From Streptomyces zhihengii (GTDB lineage: Bacteria; Actinomycetota; Actinomycetes; Streptomycetales; Streptomycetaceae), in contig NZ_JAFEJA010000001.1 in the NCBI RefSeq assembly GCF_016919245.1, positions 2,762,001-2,826,000 on the forward strand: DNA of 64,000 bases, in the 5' to 3' direction. The notes beneath the pieces were generated by a model that saw only the letters and a program-made list of their open reading frames with translations, searched no databases and was not told the DNA's origin. Within the stretch, counting starts at the first letter, position 1, and the number at the start of each line of letters is the position of its first letter. A program made the position numbers and the translations under genes. Shown piece after piece: positions 25,716 to 34,496 of the stretch.

Positions 25716-26495
25716 ATGGCATCCGTACCCGCCGTCCTGACGTCCGAGTGGACGAAGATCCGTACCGTCGCGTCGACGACCTGGACGCTGATCTGCGCGT
25801 TCGCCGTGACGCTGGCCATGGGCGCGGCGCTGAGCGCCCTGATGAACTCCACCTTCGACGACCTCAACGAGGCCGAGCGGCTCACCTTCGACCCGACGCT
25901 GATCAGCTTCTCGGGGATGATCCTCGGCCAGCTCGCCATGGTCGTCTTCGGCGTGCTGGTCGTCGGCACCGAGTACAGCTCCGGCATGATCCGCACCTCG
26001 CTCGCCGCCGTGCCGCAGCGGGCCACCTTCCTGTTCAGCAAGATCGCGGTGGCCGGACTGCTGGCGCTGGTGGTCGGCCTGGTCACCAGCTTCCTGACCT
26101 TCTTCGTGGGCCAGGCGCTGCTGGGCGGGCACCGCACCACCATCGGTGACGAGAACGTGCTGCGGGCGGTGTTCGGCGGCGGCCTGTACATGGGCCTGAT
26201 CGCGGTCTTCTCGATGGGTGTCGCGGCGATGCTGCGCAGCTCGATGCTGTCGCTCGGCATCCTGATGCCGTTCTTCTTCCTGGTGTCGCAGATCCTCGGT
26301 GCCGTCCCCGGCGCCAAGGAGGTGGCGCGCTACTTCCCCGACCAGGCGGGCGCCAAGATCATGCAGGTCGTGCCGAACGCCCTGAACAGCGACGCGGCGC
26401 CGTACGGCCCCTGGGGCGGGCTCGGCATCATGCTGCTGTGGGTGGCGGCCTCCCTGATCGGCGGCTACCTGGTCCTCAAGAAGCGCGACGCCTGA
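25716..26495 (+). CDS. ABC-2 type permease, module 1
   Basis: The protein has 259 residues with six predicted membrane helices; the first is near residue 20 after the TSEWTKIRTVASTTWTL lead that typifies this family. A GTEYSSGMIRTSLA loop lies between helices two and three. It follows its ATPase after three bases, so one transcript is likely. The same lead and loop occur in the second permease, showing duplication of the entire module. Confidence 0.86.
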   Translation: MASVPAVLTSEWTKIRTVASTTWTLICAFAVTLAMGAALSALMNSTFDDLNEAERLTFDPTLISFSGMILGQLAMVVFGVLVVGTEYSSGMIRTSLAAVPQRATFLFSKIAVAGLLALVVGLVTSFLTFFVGQALLGGHRTTIGDENVLRAVFGGGLYMGLIAVFSMGVAAMLRSSMLSLGILMPFFFLVSQILGAVPGAKEVARYFPDQAGAKIMQVVPNALNSDAAPYGPWGGLGIMLLWVAASLIGGYLVLKKRDA

Positions 26496-26528
26496 GGCAC
26501 CCGGGGCGGGAGGGATCCGGGACGGGTC

Positions 26529-26557
26529 TTGGCCGGAACCGTCAAGGCCCGGATATC
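26529..26557 (+). promoter_or_regulatory. Candidate promoter of ABC module 2
   Basis: TTGGCC (26529-26534) and GATATC (26552-26557) are separated by exactly 17 bases. They lie in the 136-bp gap before the second ATPase, 74 bases ahead of its ATG. This suggests the second module can be expressed independently. Confidence 0.4.
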
Positions 26558-26631
26558 CTCCTAACTCTTACGGGGGCGTACGGCAGCACGGCCAGGGCCC
26601 CGACGACCCGACAGTCGATGGGGCTGGAGAA

Positions 26632-27792
26632 ATGATCGAGGCAGTCGGCCTGACGAAGCGCTACGGCGCCAAGACGGCCGTGTACAACCTTTCCTTCCAG
26701 GTGCGGCCGGGTGCCGTGACCGGCTTTCTCGGACCCAACGGCGCCGGCAAGTCCACGACCATGCGGATGATCCTCGGCCTGGACACCCCGACCTCGGGCC
26801 AGGTCACCATCAGCGGACGTCCGTACCGCCGGCTCCCCAACGCCCCCCGGCAGGTCGGCGCGCTGCTGGACGCCAAGGCGGTCCACGGCGGACGCAGCGC
26901 CCGCAACCACCTGCTGTCGCTCGCGCAGCTCTCCGGCATCCCGGCGCGCCGCGTCGACGAGGTGCTCGGGGTCGTCGGCCTCCAGGACGTCGCCAAGCGG
27001 CGTTCCGGCGGCTTCTCGCTCGGTATGGGCCAGCGCCTGGGCATCGCCGCGGCGCTGCTCGGCGACCCGCAGGTGCTGCTCTTCGACGAGCCGGTCAACG
27101 GCCTCGACCCCGAGGGCATCCTCTGGGTGCGCAACCTGATGAAGCAGCTCGCCGCCGAGGGCCGGACCGTCTTCGTCTCCTCGCACCTGATGAGCGAGAT
27201 GGCCCTGACGGCGGACCATCTGATCGTCATCGGCCGCGGCCAGCTCATGGCGGACATGAGCGTCAAGGACTTCATCTCGCACAACTCGGCGGACTTCGCC
27301 CGGGTGCGCACCCCGCAGCCGGAGCCGCAGCAGCGCGAGAAGCTGTCCGCCGCGCTGACCGAGGCCGGCGGCCAGGTCATGCCCGAGCCCGACGGGGCGC
27401 TGCGGGTCACGGGGCTCGCCCTGCCGCGCATCAGCGACGTGGCGCACGAGGCCGGTGTGCGGCTGTGGGAGCTGTCGCCGCACCAGGCGTCGCTGGAGGA
27501 GGCGTACATGCGGATGACGCAGGGCGCCGTGGACTACCGCTCCACCGACGACCAGAAGGCGGGGCTGATGCAGCAGCCGCCCATGGGCTACGTGCCGCCG
27601 CAGCAGATCCCCGAGGTGCCCCAGCAGGGCTGGTACGCCCCGCCGGCGCCCGGCCAGAACCCGTACGCGACCCCCGCGCCGGGCGCTCCGGCACAGCCCG
27701 CCCCGCAGGCTCCCGCCGCACCGCCCGCCGCTCCCCCGGCGGCTCCGCCCGCCGCGCCCGCCGACCTGACCAAGCCCGAGGACGCCCGATGA
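26632..27792 (+). CDS. ABC exporter ATP-binding protein, module 2, with Pro/Gln/Ala-rich tail
   Basis: The protein has 386 residues. Residues 1-310 match module 1: Walker A GPNGAGKST, signature SLGMGQRLG, Walker B VLLFDEPVNGLDPEG. After about residue 310 it carries a 75-residue low-complexity tail rich in Pro, Gln, Ala and Tyr (PPMGYVPPQQIPEVPQQGW, then repeats of PPAA). Such tails are uncommon on ABC ATPases and may recruit partners near the membrane. The stop overlaps the permease start in ATGA. Confidence 0.88.
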   Translation: MIEAVGLTKRYGAKTAVYNLSFQVRPGAVTGFLGPNGAGKSTTMRMILGLDTPTSGQVTISGRPYRRLPNAPRQVGALLDAKAVHGGRSARNHLLSLAQLSGIPARRVDEVLGVVGLQDVAKRRSGGFSLGMGQRLGIAAALLGDPQVLLFDEPVNGLDPEGILWVRNLMKQLAAEGRTVFVSSHLMSEMALTADHLIVIGRGQLMADMSVKDFISHNSADFARVRTPQPEPQQREKLSAALTEAGGQVMPEPDGALRVTGLALPRISDVAHEAGVRLWELSPHQASLEEAYMRMTQGAVDYRSTDDQKAGLMQQPPMGYVPPQQIPEVPQQGWYAPPAPGQNPYATPAPGAPAQPAPQAPAAPPAAPPAAPPAAPADLTKPEDAR

Positions 27793-28622
27793 CCACCTCC
27801 TACCACCAGCCGGGCGCTCCCGCGTACGCCTCGCCCATCCCGATCCGCGGCGCACACCTCGGCGACGCGCTCACCTCCGAGTGGACCAAGATCCGTTCGG
27901 TGCGCTCCACCATGTGGACGCTGGGCGTGATGATCCTGCTCATGGTCGGCATCGGCCTCGGTGTCGCCGCGCTCATCTCCGCAGCGGGCGACTCCGCCGG
28001 CATGGGCGAGGAGTCCGCGCTCGCCCTGGGCTTCTTCGGTCTGCTGCCCGGCTCGATCTGCGTGGTGACCCTCGGCGTGCTCACCATCACCTCGGAGTAC
28101 GGCACCGGCATGATCCGGACGACGCTGACGGCCTGCCCCAGCCGGGGCCGGGTGCTGGCGGCGAAGGCGGTCGTCTTCTTCGTGATCGTCTTCGTGCTCA
28201 CCACCGTGGTGGCCACCCTCGTCGCGGTCATGCAGCACGCGATCGTGGACGCCGCCGAGCCGAAGGGCGGCGAGTGGCTGCGGGCCACGGTGGGCGTCGG
28301 TCTGTTCGTCGGGGCGCTCGGTCTGGTCTCGCTCGGCGTGGGCGGCATGATCCGGCACTCGGCGGGCGCGATCACGACCATGATCGGCGTCATCCTGATG
28401 CCGCTGGTCGCCGCGATGTTCATGTTCTCGGAGAACCTCGCCGACCTCCAGGAGTTCCTGCTGGAGTACGCGATCCCGAGTCAGCTCATCGGGATCTACG
28501 GCGAGGCCGCGTCGGGCGGTTCGTCGGGCCCGCTGGGCTGGACGCCGGTCGCCATCATGGCGGGCCTCGCCGTGGCCTCGCTCGGCGGCGCCTTCGCGGT
28601 GATGAGCAGCCGCGACGTCTGA
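27789..28622 (+). CDS. ABC-2 type permease, module 2
   Basis: The protein has 277 residues and six membrane helices. A 20-residue Pro-rich lead (SYHQPGAPAYASP) precedes the family motif TSEWTKIRSVRSTMWTL. The loop TSEYGTGMIRTTLTACPSR corresponds to that in module 1. The start codon overlaps the ATPase stop, so translation is coupled. The Pro-rich lead echoes the tail of its ATPase partner. Substrate unknown. Confidence 0.87.
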   Translation: MTTSYHQPGAPAYASPIPIRGAHLGDALTSEWTKIRSVRSTMWTLGVMILLMVGIGLGVAALISAAGDSAGMGEESALALGFFGLLPGSICVVTLGVLTITSEYGTGMIRTTLTACPSRGRVLAAKAVVFFVIVFVLTTVVATLVAVMQHAIVDAAEPKGGEWLRATVGVGLFVGALGLVSLGVGGMIRHSAGAITTMIGVILMPLVAAMFMFSENLADLQEFLLEYAIPSQLIGIYGEAASGGSSGPLGWTPVAIMAGLAVASLGGAFAVMSSRDV

Positions 28623-28664
28623 GTCCGTGCCGCGCGGCACACCGCCGCACGGCCCGCGGCGCGG

Positions 28665-28994
28665 TCAGTGCCGGGGCGCGTTCCGGGACCGCTGCACCTT
28701 GGTGGTGCGGCGGTCCTTCGCGTTCCAGCAGGCCTTGTGCCAGTGACGCCGGTCGTCCACCCCGCCGTGCTCGGGCCAGGCCACCACGTGCGGGACGCCG
28801 GAGGGGATCTCCTGGTCGCAGCCGGGGCAGCGGTACGACTTGCCCGCCGCGCTCGCTCCGGCGACGTGCCGCACCGACCAGTCCTCGCCCTGCCAGGACT
28901 CGCTGCGCCCGAAGCCGCCGTACCGACCGCCGCTCTCGTCGCCTCGGTCGGTCGGGTTGTCGCCGCCACGGGGGCGGTTGCGGCGCGGGGACAC
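28665..28994 (-). CDS. Small zinc-ribbon-like protein, unknown function
   Basis: The protein has 109 residues from GTG. A polar Gly/Arg/Ser N-terminus is followed by a compact region with YRCPGCDQEIPSGVPHVV and RRHWHKACWN. The CxxC pair with the later His and Cys can form one zinc site. The C-terminus is basic (KVQRSRNAPRH). Homologues are, as I recall, often labelled ATP/GTP-binding protein, but no P-loop is visible here. It converges on the ABC permease gene and diverges from the flavin oxidoreductase. Confidence 0.72.
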   Translation of the reverse strand: MSPRRNRPRGGDNPTDRGDESGGRYGGFGRSESWQGEDWSVRHVAGASAAGKSYRCPGCDQEIPSGVPHVVAWPEHGGVDDRRHWHKACWNAKDRRTTKVQRSRNAPRH

Positions 28995-29207
28995 GGTTCA
29001 CCTCACGGGTGGTCGGGCTGGCAGTCGGCTTCCAGCGTAAGCGCCCGCGTACGGGGCACCCGTCGGCTCCCGGCCGCCGCCGGGCGGGGCGACGGCTCCG
29101 GTTAGCGGAAAATCGCAACAACTTCCCGCCGGGCCGTGCCTTTGGCACGTGTCAGGCGTTGATGCCCGTGAGGGGGAGACGCGTCGGCCGCAAGGAGGCA
29201 ATTGGCG

Positions 29208-30239
29208 ATGCGCGTTGGCACTTTCGTACTGGCGGCCCAGTTCCCCGGCCAGGGACAGGGGGAGACACTGCACCGCGCGGTGCGGTCGGCCGAGGTGGCC
29301 GAGGAGTCCGGGCTGGACTCCGTCTGGCTGGCGGAACACCACTTCGTACCGTACGGGGTCTGCCCGTCCGCCGTGACGCTCGCGGCACTGCTGCTCGGCC
29401 GCACCCGCCGGATCCGCGTGGGCACGGCGGTGAGCGTGCTGCCGACCGCGCACCCGGTGGCACTCGGCGAGCAGACCGCGCTGCTCCATCTGACCTCGGG
29501 CGGCAGGTTCACCCTCGGTGTGGGGCGCGGTGGCCCCTGGGTCGATCTGGAGGTCTTCGGCTCCGGACTCCCGGCGTACGAACACGGGTTCCCGGAATCG
29601 CTCGATCTGCTGCTGCGCTGGCTGCGCGAAGCGCGTGTCGGCGCGGACGGCGAGCGGTACGCCTTCCGGGAGGTCGCGGTCGTCCCGCGTCCCGCCGAGC
29701 GGATCGACGGCCCGGACGGCGGACCCGAGGTGGTCGTCGCCTGCACCTCCCCGAAGAGCGTGAAGCTCGCCGCGGAGCGGGGGCTGCCGATGCTGCTGGG
29801 CATGCACTGCCCGGACGAGGAGAAGGCCCGGATGGTCGGCCTGTGGCGCGACCACGCGCTCGCGGCGGGCCGCACGCCGGAGGAGGTCGCCGCGGCGGGC
29901 CATGTGTCGGCCGGCGTGGTCCAGATCGCCGACGGCGCGTCCGAGGCGCGGGAGACGCTGGTCAAGGCGATGCCGGGCTGGCTGAAGCAGGGGCTCGACG
30001 CCCATGTCACCGTGGACGGCCGGCACCGCGCGATGCGCGACCCCGTCGCCTACACGGAGATGCTCTGCTCGCTGCACCCGGTGGGGCCCCCGCGGCTCGC
30101 GGCGGACCGGCTGGCCGCGACGGCGGAGCGCACCGGCATCACCCGCTTCGCCCTCCTCGCGGAGGGGTCCGGCGACCTCGCGGCCACCGAGGAGAACGTA
30201 CGGCGCCTGGGGACCGAGGTGCTGCCCCGGCTCGTCTGA
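29208..30239 (+). CDS. Luciferase-like (LLM class) flavin-dependent oxidoreductase
   Basis: The protein has 343 residues with the bacterial-luciferase TIM-barrel fold. Marks are MRVGTFVLAAQFPGQ at the start, DSVWLAEHHF around 40-50, and RIRVGTAVSVLP and GGRFTLGVGRGG later. It probably uses FMN or F420; the substrate cannot be inferred. AAGGAGG nine bases before the ATG at 29208 decides the start over a TTG six bases earlier. It stands alone, divergent from the zinc-ribbon gene. Confidence 0.87.
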   Translation: MRVGTFVLAAQFPGQGQGETLHRAVRSAEVAEESGLDSVWLAEHHFVPYGVCPSAVTLAALLLGRTRRIRVGTAVSVLPTAHPVALGEQTALLHLTSGGRFTLGVGRGGPWVDLEVFGSGLPAYEHGFPESLDLLLRWLREARVGADGERYAFREVAVVPRPAERIDGPDGGPEVVVACTSPKSVKLAAERGLPMLLGMHCPDEEKARMVGLWRDHALAAGRTPEEVAAAGHVSAGVVQIADGASEARETLVKAMPGWLKQGLDAHVTVDGRHRAMRDPVAYTEMLCSLHPVGPPRLAADRLAATAERTGITRFALLAEGSGDLAATEENVRRLGTEVLPRLV

Positions 30240-30259
30240 GCCGGACGCCGTGGTGCGCG

Positions 30260-30287
30260 CCCGGCCGGGCCCGTCGTCCCGGCCGGG
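30260..30287. terminator. Convergent terminator after the LLM oxidoreductase
   Basis: CCCGGCCGGG occurs at 30260-30269 and 30278-30287. Being self-complementary, the copies form a 10-bp stem with an 8-base loop. It lies between convergent stop codons at 30239 and 30361. Confidence 0.5.
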
Positions 30288-30360
30288 AGCCGTACGAGAT
30301 GTCACCGGGCCCCACCACCGCTCCGGCATCCTTCCCACGATGCGGGAGCGGCGGCGCGGC

Positions 30361-30753
30361 TCAGCAGTCGCGCAGTTGAGGGGACTGGTTGAGAAGCTGT
30401 CCCCGTACGGAGGTGAAGCGGGCGAGCCGCTCGTCCGCCGAGGAGTCCAGCGGGAACACCGCGACACGGTGGCAGTTCTGGAAGGCCAGACGCACACCGA
30501 AGTGCCGCTGGAGCGCCCCGCGAATGGCGTCACTCGCGAGCGCGCGCAGCAGCTGACCACGTGCCTGCTCGTTGGGCGGCGGCGTCTGGTTGTCGGCGAA
30601 GTCCCCGCCGTCCACCTTCAGCTGAGCCACCAGAGAACTGATCATCTCCCATGCGAAGGGCAGGGAGGTCCGGACGCAGTCGACGAAGGCTGCTTCGTCG
30701 ACCTCGCCTCGCTCGGCCTGTTCCAACAGAGCCGGTGAGACGTCGAGCGACAT
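30361..30753 (-). CDS. SCO5389-family protein
   Basis: The protein has 130 residues ([20 protein letters not shown] opening) and matches the SCO5389 family conserved in streptomycetes. It has no signal peptide or membrane helix. The C-terminal half ([20 protein letters not shown]) has the only Cys besides Cys26. No domain of known function is visible. It diverges from nucS across a 240-bp gap that contains CTTAC-acg-GTAAG. Confidence 0.8.
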   Translation of the reverse strand: MSLDVSPALLEQAERGEVDEAAFVDCVRTSLPFAWEMISSLVAQLKVDGGDFADNQTPPPNEQARGQLLRALASDAIRGALQRHFGVRLAFQNCHRVAVFPLDSSADERLARFTSVRGQLLNQSPQLRDC

Positions 30754-30993
30754 GGGTTCTCCTCTCGCGACCCCGAAGAGGGGTCTTACGGGCATGGAGG
30801 GAGAAAGCGGGCGAAACGACGGCATACGAATAACGTAAGACGACGCAGCGTGCACGACCGGCGACCTCCCGCTTACACGGTAAGTGCGCTGTCTTGGTCG
30901 CACCAGGAGATTGGGAACACAACCGGCCAAATAAGAAGGGGGCTTCCGGGGCGAATCGCGCACGGGGGCGGCAGTCGAGTAGCGTTGCCGACC

Positions 30994-31656
30994 ATGCGTC
31001 TCGTCATCGCCCGCTGCTCCGTGGACTACGCGGGCCGGCTCACCGCCCATCTGCCGTCCGCCCCCCGATTGATCCTGGTCAAGGCCGACGGCAGTGTGTC
31101 CATCCACGCCGACGACAGGGCGTACAAACCACTGAACTGGATGTCGCCGCCCTGCACGTTGAAGGTGGGCGACGACGACGTGTGGACCGTCGTGAACAAA
31201 GCGGGCGAGAAACTGATCATCACGATGGAAGAAGTCCTCCACGACTCCTCCCACGAACTCGGCGTGGACCCCGGCCTCATCAAGGACGGCGTGGAAGCGC
31301 ACCTCCAGGAGCTGCTGGCCGACCGGATCGAGACACTCGGCGCCGGATACAGCCTGATCCGCCGCGAGTACCCCACGGCCATCGGCCCGGTGGACATCCT
31401 GTGCCGGGACGCCGACGGCGCGACGGTGGCGGTCGAGATCAAGCGCCGGGGCGAGATCGACGGCGTCGAGCAGCTCACCCGCTATCTGGACCTGCTCAAC
31501 CGCGACCCGCATCTGGCGCCGGTCAAGGGCGTCTTCGCGGCCCAGGAGATCAAGCCGCAGGCGCGCGTGCTGGCCACGGACCGCGGCATCGGCTGTGTGG
31601 TGCTCGACTACGACGCCCTGCGCGGCATCGAGGACGACAAGCTCCGCCTGTTCTGA
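30994..31656 (+). CDS. nucS: NucS/EndoMS mismatch-specific endonuclease
   Basis: The protein has 220 residues. An N-terminal beta-sandwich dimerisation domain is followed by a RecB-like nuclease domain with [21 protein letters not shown] and QLTRYLDLL. The Asp, Glu and Lys of this motif are the expected catalytic residues. NucS cuts both strands at mismatches and provides MutS/MutL-independent repair in actinobacteria. The C-terminus, DDKLRLF, resembles the beta-clamp binding tail known for the family. A perfect 20-bp hairpin follows. Start at ATG 30994. Confidence 0.94.
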   Translation: MRLVIARCSVDYAGRLTAHLPSAPRLILVKADGSVSIHADDRAYKPLNWMSPPCTLKVGDDDVWTVVNKAGEKLIITMEEVLHDSSHELGVDPGLIKDGVEAHLQELLADRIETLGAGYSLIRREYPTAIGPVDILCRDADGATVAVEIKRRGEIDGVEQLTRYLDLLNRDPHLAPVKGVFAAQEIKPQARVLATDRGIGCVVLDYDALRGIEDDKLRLF

Positions 31657-31690
31657 CCTCGGGGAGGCACCGCGCACGGCGCGGAGGACA

Positions 31691-31734
31691 CGCACACGAC
31701 CGCGCGGCCGTCACCGGCCGCGCGGTCGTGTGCG
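31691..31734. terminator. Perfect 20-bp stem bidirectional terminator
   Basis: Bases 31691-31710 and 31715-31734 are perfect complements around a 4-base loop (TCAC). The stem begins 35 bases after the nucS stop and ends one base from the stop codon of the convergent gene. It has no T-run on either strand, so it acts, if at all, by structure alone. Confidence 0.75.
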
Positions 31735-31735
31735 T

Positions 31736-34090
31736 TCAGGACGGCTGGAGCGGGGAGGACGGCGAGCCCTCGGCGGAGCTCTCGCTGTTGGAGGGGCTCG
31801 GCGACGGCGGCAGCGTGGGGTTGCTCGCCGACGGGGACGGCGACTGCGTCGTCGGGGTCCCCGAGGGGGTGGGCCTCGGCGTGGGCTTCGAGGTGGGCGG
31901 CCGGGACGTCTGCGTCGGGCTGCCCGGGCGGGGCGAGCCCGTGGAGGGCGTGGGCTCCGCGGAGGTCGGGCCCCCGGACGGCGCGCCCGTGGCGCCCGAC
32001 GCCGAGGGCGAGGGCTTCGCGGTGGTCTTCCCGTCCGAGGTGCCGGAGGGCTCGTCGGCCGGGACGGGCTCGTCCGTGCCCCAGTCGTCGTCCGCGCCGC
32101 CGTCGGTCTGCTGGCCGTTCCTGACGCCCTCCGCGGGCGGTTCCTCCGTCCCCGAGGTCGCCCCCAGGGTGACGACCGTGCCGAGGACGACCGCCAGGAC
32201 GGCGCCGGTGCCGACGGCGACCAGGTTGCGCCGGGCGCCGACGAGGACGCCGAGGCGCCGGACGGGCGACCGGTCCTGCGCGGGACGGGGGAGCGCCCGG
32301 GTCGCCGGGGAGGCGTCCTCGGCCCCGGTCAGCGGCAGCCGGGCGGTCGCGGCACCGGCGGACGGCAGGGCGAGCGGGACGCCGCGGGGCGGCGAGTGCG
32401 GCCCCTCCGGGCGCGGGGTCGGTGTCTCGGGGTTCGGCGCGAGTCCCTGCGTACGGTCCTCGACGAGCGCCAGCGTCCGGCGCCCCGCGACCGTGCCGTT
32501 CCTGTCGGCGAGGGCCCCGCGCATGGCTATGGAGGCCTCCAGCTCCGCCCTGGCCCTGTCCAGGTTGCCCGTGCACAGCGCGAGGACGCCCAACTCGTGG
32601 TGGAAGTAGGCGTCTTCGGCGACCTCGCCGGCGATCCTGGCGGCCTGGGAGCCGACCCGCAGGGTCCGCTCCCAGGCGCCCCAGTGCCGTCCGGCGGCGA
32701 AGGCGGGGGCGGCGCTGCGGGCGAGCAGCACGGCCGTGCCGGCGTACCCGGCGTCGCCGGCGGGCACCAGGGCGGCGAGCGACGCCAGCAGCGCGTCGGC
32801 CTCGGAGGCCGCCCGCTCCGGCGTCACCGAGGGGTGGCCGGCCCACCAGGTGTAGTGCTGGGCCACCGTGCGGGCGTGGCCCTCGGCGCCCTCGTCGTAG
32901 CCCTTCTCCCGGAGCTGGGCGAGCACTCCGGCGGCGAGGCGGTAGCGCGGGCCGGCGGGCGAGAGCAGGCCGCAGGACATGAGCTCGCCGACCGCCGCGT
33001 CCGCGTGGGTGTCGCCGATGAGGGCGGGCAGATGGGCCTGGTGCGGCACCTCGCCGCCGAGCGCGACGGCGAGGCGCAGGGTGGCGCGGGCGGACTCGGT
33101 CAGCCGGGAGGCGAGCAGCGGCGCGGGCGCCGCCCCCTCCCCCAGCGACGGCAGCGGGACGTCCCTGCCCTGCACGGCGTCGAACGGCGCGAACTCCTCG
33201 AACGCCTCCGGGTCGCCGCGCAGGTCGTCGCACTGGCGCAGCAGCGCGCCGGCCTGGACGAAGCGCAGCGGCAGCCCCTCGGACTCGAACCAGAGGTCGC
33301 CGGCCCAGTTGGCCTCCTCCTCGGTCAGCACCCGTCCGACGACCTGGCGCAGCAGGTCCAGCGCGGTGGCCCGGCCGAGGCCGCCGAGGAAGACCTCTTC
33401 GAGGGGCGAGTCGGCGGAGGGCGCGGCCACCTCGGGGGTGGCGGCGAGCAGGAAGGCGCACTCGGGGGCGGCGTCGAGCAGTTCGTCGAGGGCGGCGCCG
33501 CCGAACTCCAGGTCGTCGAGGACGACGACGGCCCCGATGTCGCGGACGAAGCCGGCGAGGGCGTTGCGGTCGGGGCGCTGTCCGGGGGCGGAGTAGACGG
33601 CGGCGAACAGCTCCTGGAGGAGTTCGCCGGGCGTGCGGTGGAGTCCGTTGAGCCGGACGACGCCGTCGGGGGCGACGGCGGCGCACTCCTCGGCGACGGC
33701 GTCGAGGAGGACGGTGCGCCCGGATCCGGCGGCGCCCGTGAGGCGGACGGAACGTCCCTGGCCGAGCAGCCGGACGAGACGCTCCCGCGGCTCGTCGCGC
33801 TCCAGCAGCGGCAGCCGCGGCGCGGCGGGGCCGGCCGGGACGGGCGGCAGGGCGGCGCGCGTCACCTCGGCACGCTCGGCGGCGGTGTGCCGGACGGGCC
33901 GGGCGGGCGTCCGCACGGGCGGGCAGAGCTCGATCTCGCTGCCGTCGACGGGGTTGACGGTCAGCAGGAAGTCGCCGGTGACGAGCTCGACCGTGCGCAC
34001 CGGCGCGGGAGCCGACGGCACGGCCTGCTTGATGGCGTCGCGCGGCGGCCGCCCGTGTCCGGCCAGGTCGCCGAAGCTGTCGTTGTCCAT
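31736..34090 (-). CDS. STAND-like membrane ATPase with mucin-like C-terminal tail
   Basis: The protein has 784 residues. An NTPase domain spans about 95-400. Its Walker A is GAAGSGRT at 119-126, with Arg125 where Lys is expected; Walker B is VVVLDDLEF at 188-196. Winged-helix-like and TPR-like helices follow to about 545 (LGVLALCTGNLDRARAELEAS). A single membrane helix lies at about 623-645. The last 135 residues are almost entirely Ser, Pro, Thr and Gly, probably outside the cell and possibly glycosylated. Known STAND proteins are signal-responsive switches. No partner gene is adjacent. Its leader is the 406-bp gap upstream. Confidence 0.75.
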   Translation of the reverse strand: MDNDSFGDLAGHGRPPRDAIKQAVPSAPAPVRTVELVTGDFLLTVNPVDGSEIELCPPVRTPARPVRHTAAERAEVTRAALPPVPAGPAAPRLPLLERDEPRERLVRLLGQGRSVRLTGAAGSGRTVLLDAVAEECAAVAPDGVVRLNGLHRTPGELLQELFAAVYSAPGQRPDRNALAGFVRDIGAVVVLDDLEFGGAALDELLDAAPECAFLLAATPEVAAPSADSPLEEVFLGGLGRATALDLLRQVVGRVLTEEEANWAGDLWFESEGLPLRFVQAGALLRQCDDLRGDPEAFEEFAPFDAVQGRDVPLPSLGEGAAPAPLLASRLTESARATLRLAVALGGEVPHQAHLPALIGDTHADAAVGELMSCGLLSPAGPRYRLAAGVLAQLREKGYDEGAEGHARTVAQHYTWWAGHPSVTPERAASEADALLASLAALVPAGDAGYAGTAVLLARSAAPAFAAGRHWGAWERTLRVGSQAARIAGEVAEDAYFHHELGVLALCTGNLDRARAELEASIAMRGALADRNGTVAGRRTLALVEDRTQGLAPNPETPTPRPEGPHSPPRGVPLALPSAGAATARLPLTGAEDASPATRALPRPAQDRSPVRRLGVLVGARRNLVAVGTGAVLAVVLGTVVTLGATSGTEEPPAEGVRNGQQTDGGADDDWGTDEPVPADEPSGTSDGKTTAKPSPSASGATGAPSGGPTSAEPTPSTGSPRPGSPTQTSRPPTSKPTPRPTPSGTPTTQSPSPSASNPTLPPSPSPSNSESSAEGSPSSPLQPS

Positions 34091-34496
34091 GGTGAAAGCC
34101 CCCAGATGCGGTTCCCCGGCCTCGCTCCGCCAGGATCGCTCGAATCCTGGGGCCGGAGCCGCGTGCTCGTCGCCCTCCGGCCGCTGGGCACGCGCGCCGT
34201 CGCTTCGGTCCGGTGCCCGCCTGACAAGTCCTTCACAGGGGCGGGCGATCGAACCCTAGACGCTGTGCGGGGATCGCGGAACAGCGGGTTCCCGCACAGC
34301 CTGGGACGTCATGGTCTCGGGAGGTTTGCACGCCTCGTACCGTTCGCACCCGTGGTGCCGCTCGTACCGCGAAGGTCCCATGGCGGCCGGATGGGCCGCT
34401 CTGTCCCGCCGGTCCGGCCCGGTCCGCGCCGCGCCGCCGGGTGGGCGGCCGGGGCGTCCGCCCGCCGGCTCCCCCGCGGGGCGGCGGCGCGGGGTG
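34091..34496. other. Gene-free stretch between the STAND-like gene and the STAS gene
   Basis: This 406-bp stretch contains CCAGGAT-cgctcga-ATCCTGG at 34130-34150, a candidate operator 40 bases upstream of the membrane-ATPase start. It also has TGCGGG...CCCGCA around 34264-34293, a possible weak terminator for the STAS gene. G+C-rich low-complexity sequence fills the rest. No ORF in any frame has convincing codon use. Confidence 0.5.

Noticed and set aside
28627..28640. Palindrome GTGCCGCGCGGCAC between the ABC permease and the zinc-ribbon gene as a terminator
   Set aside because: It has no loop room and no T-run; a weak role cannot be excluded but is not supported.
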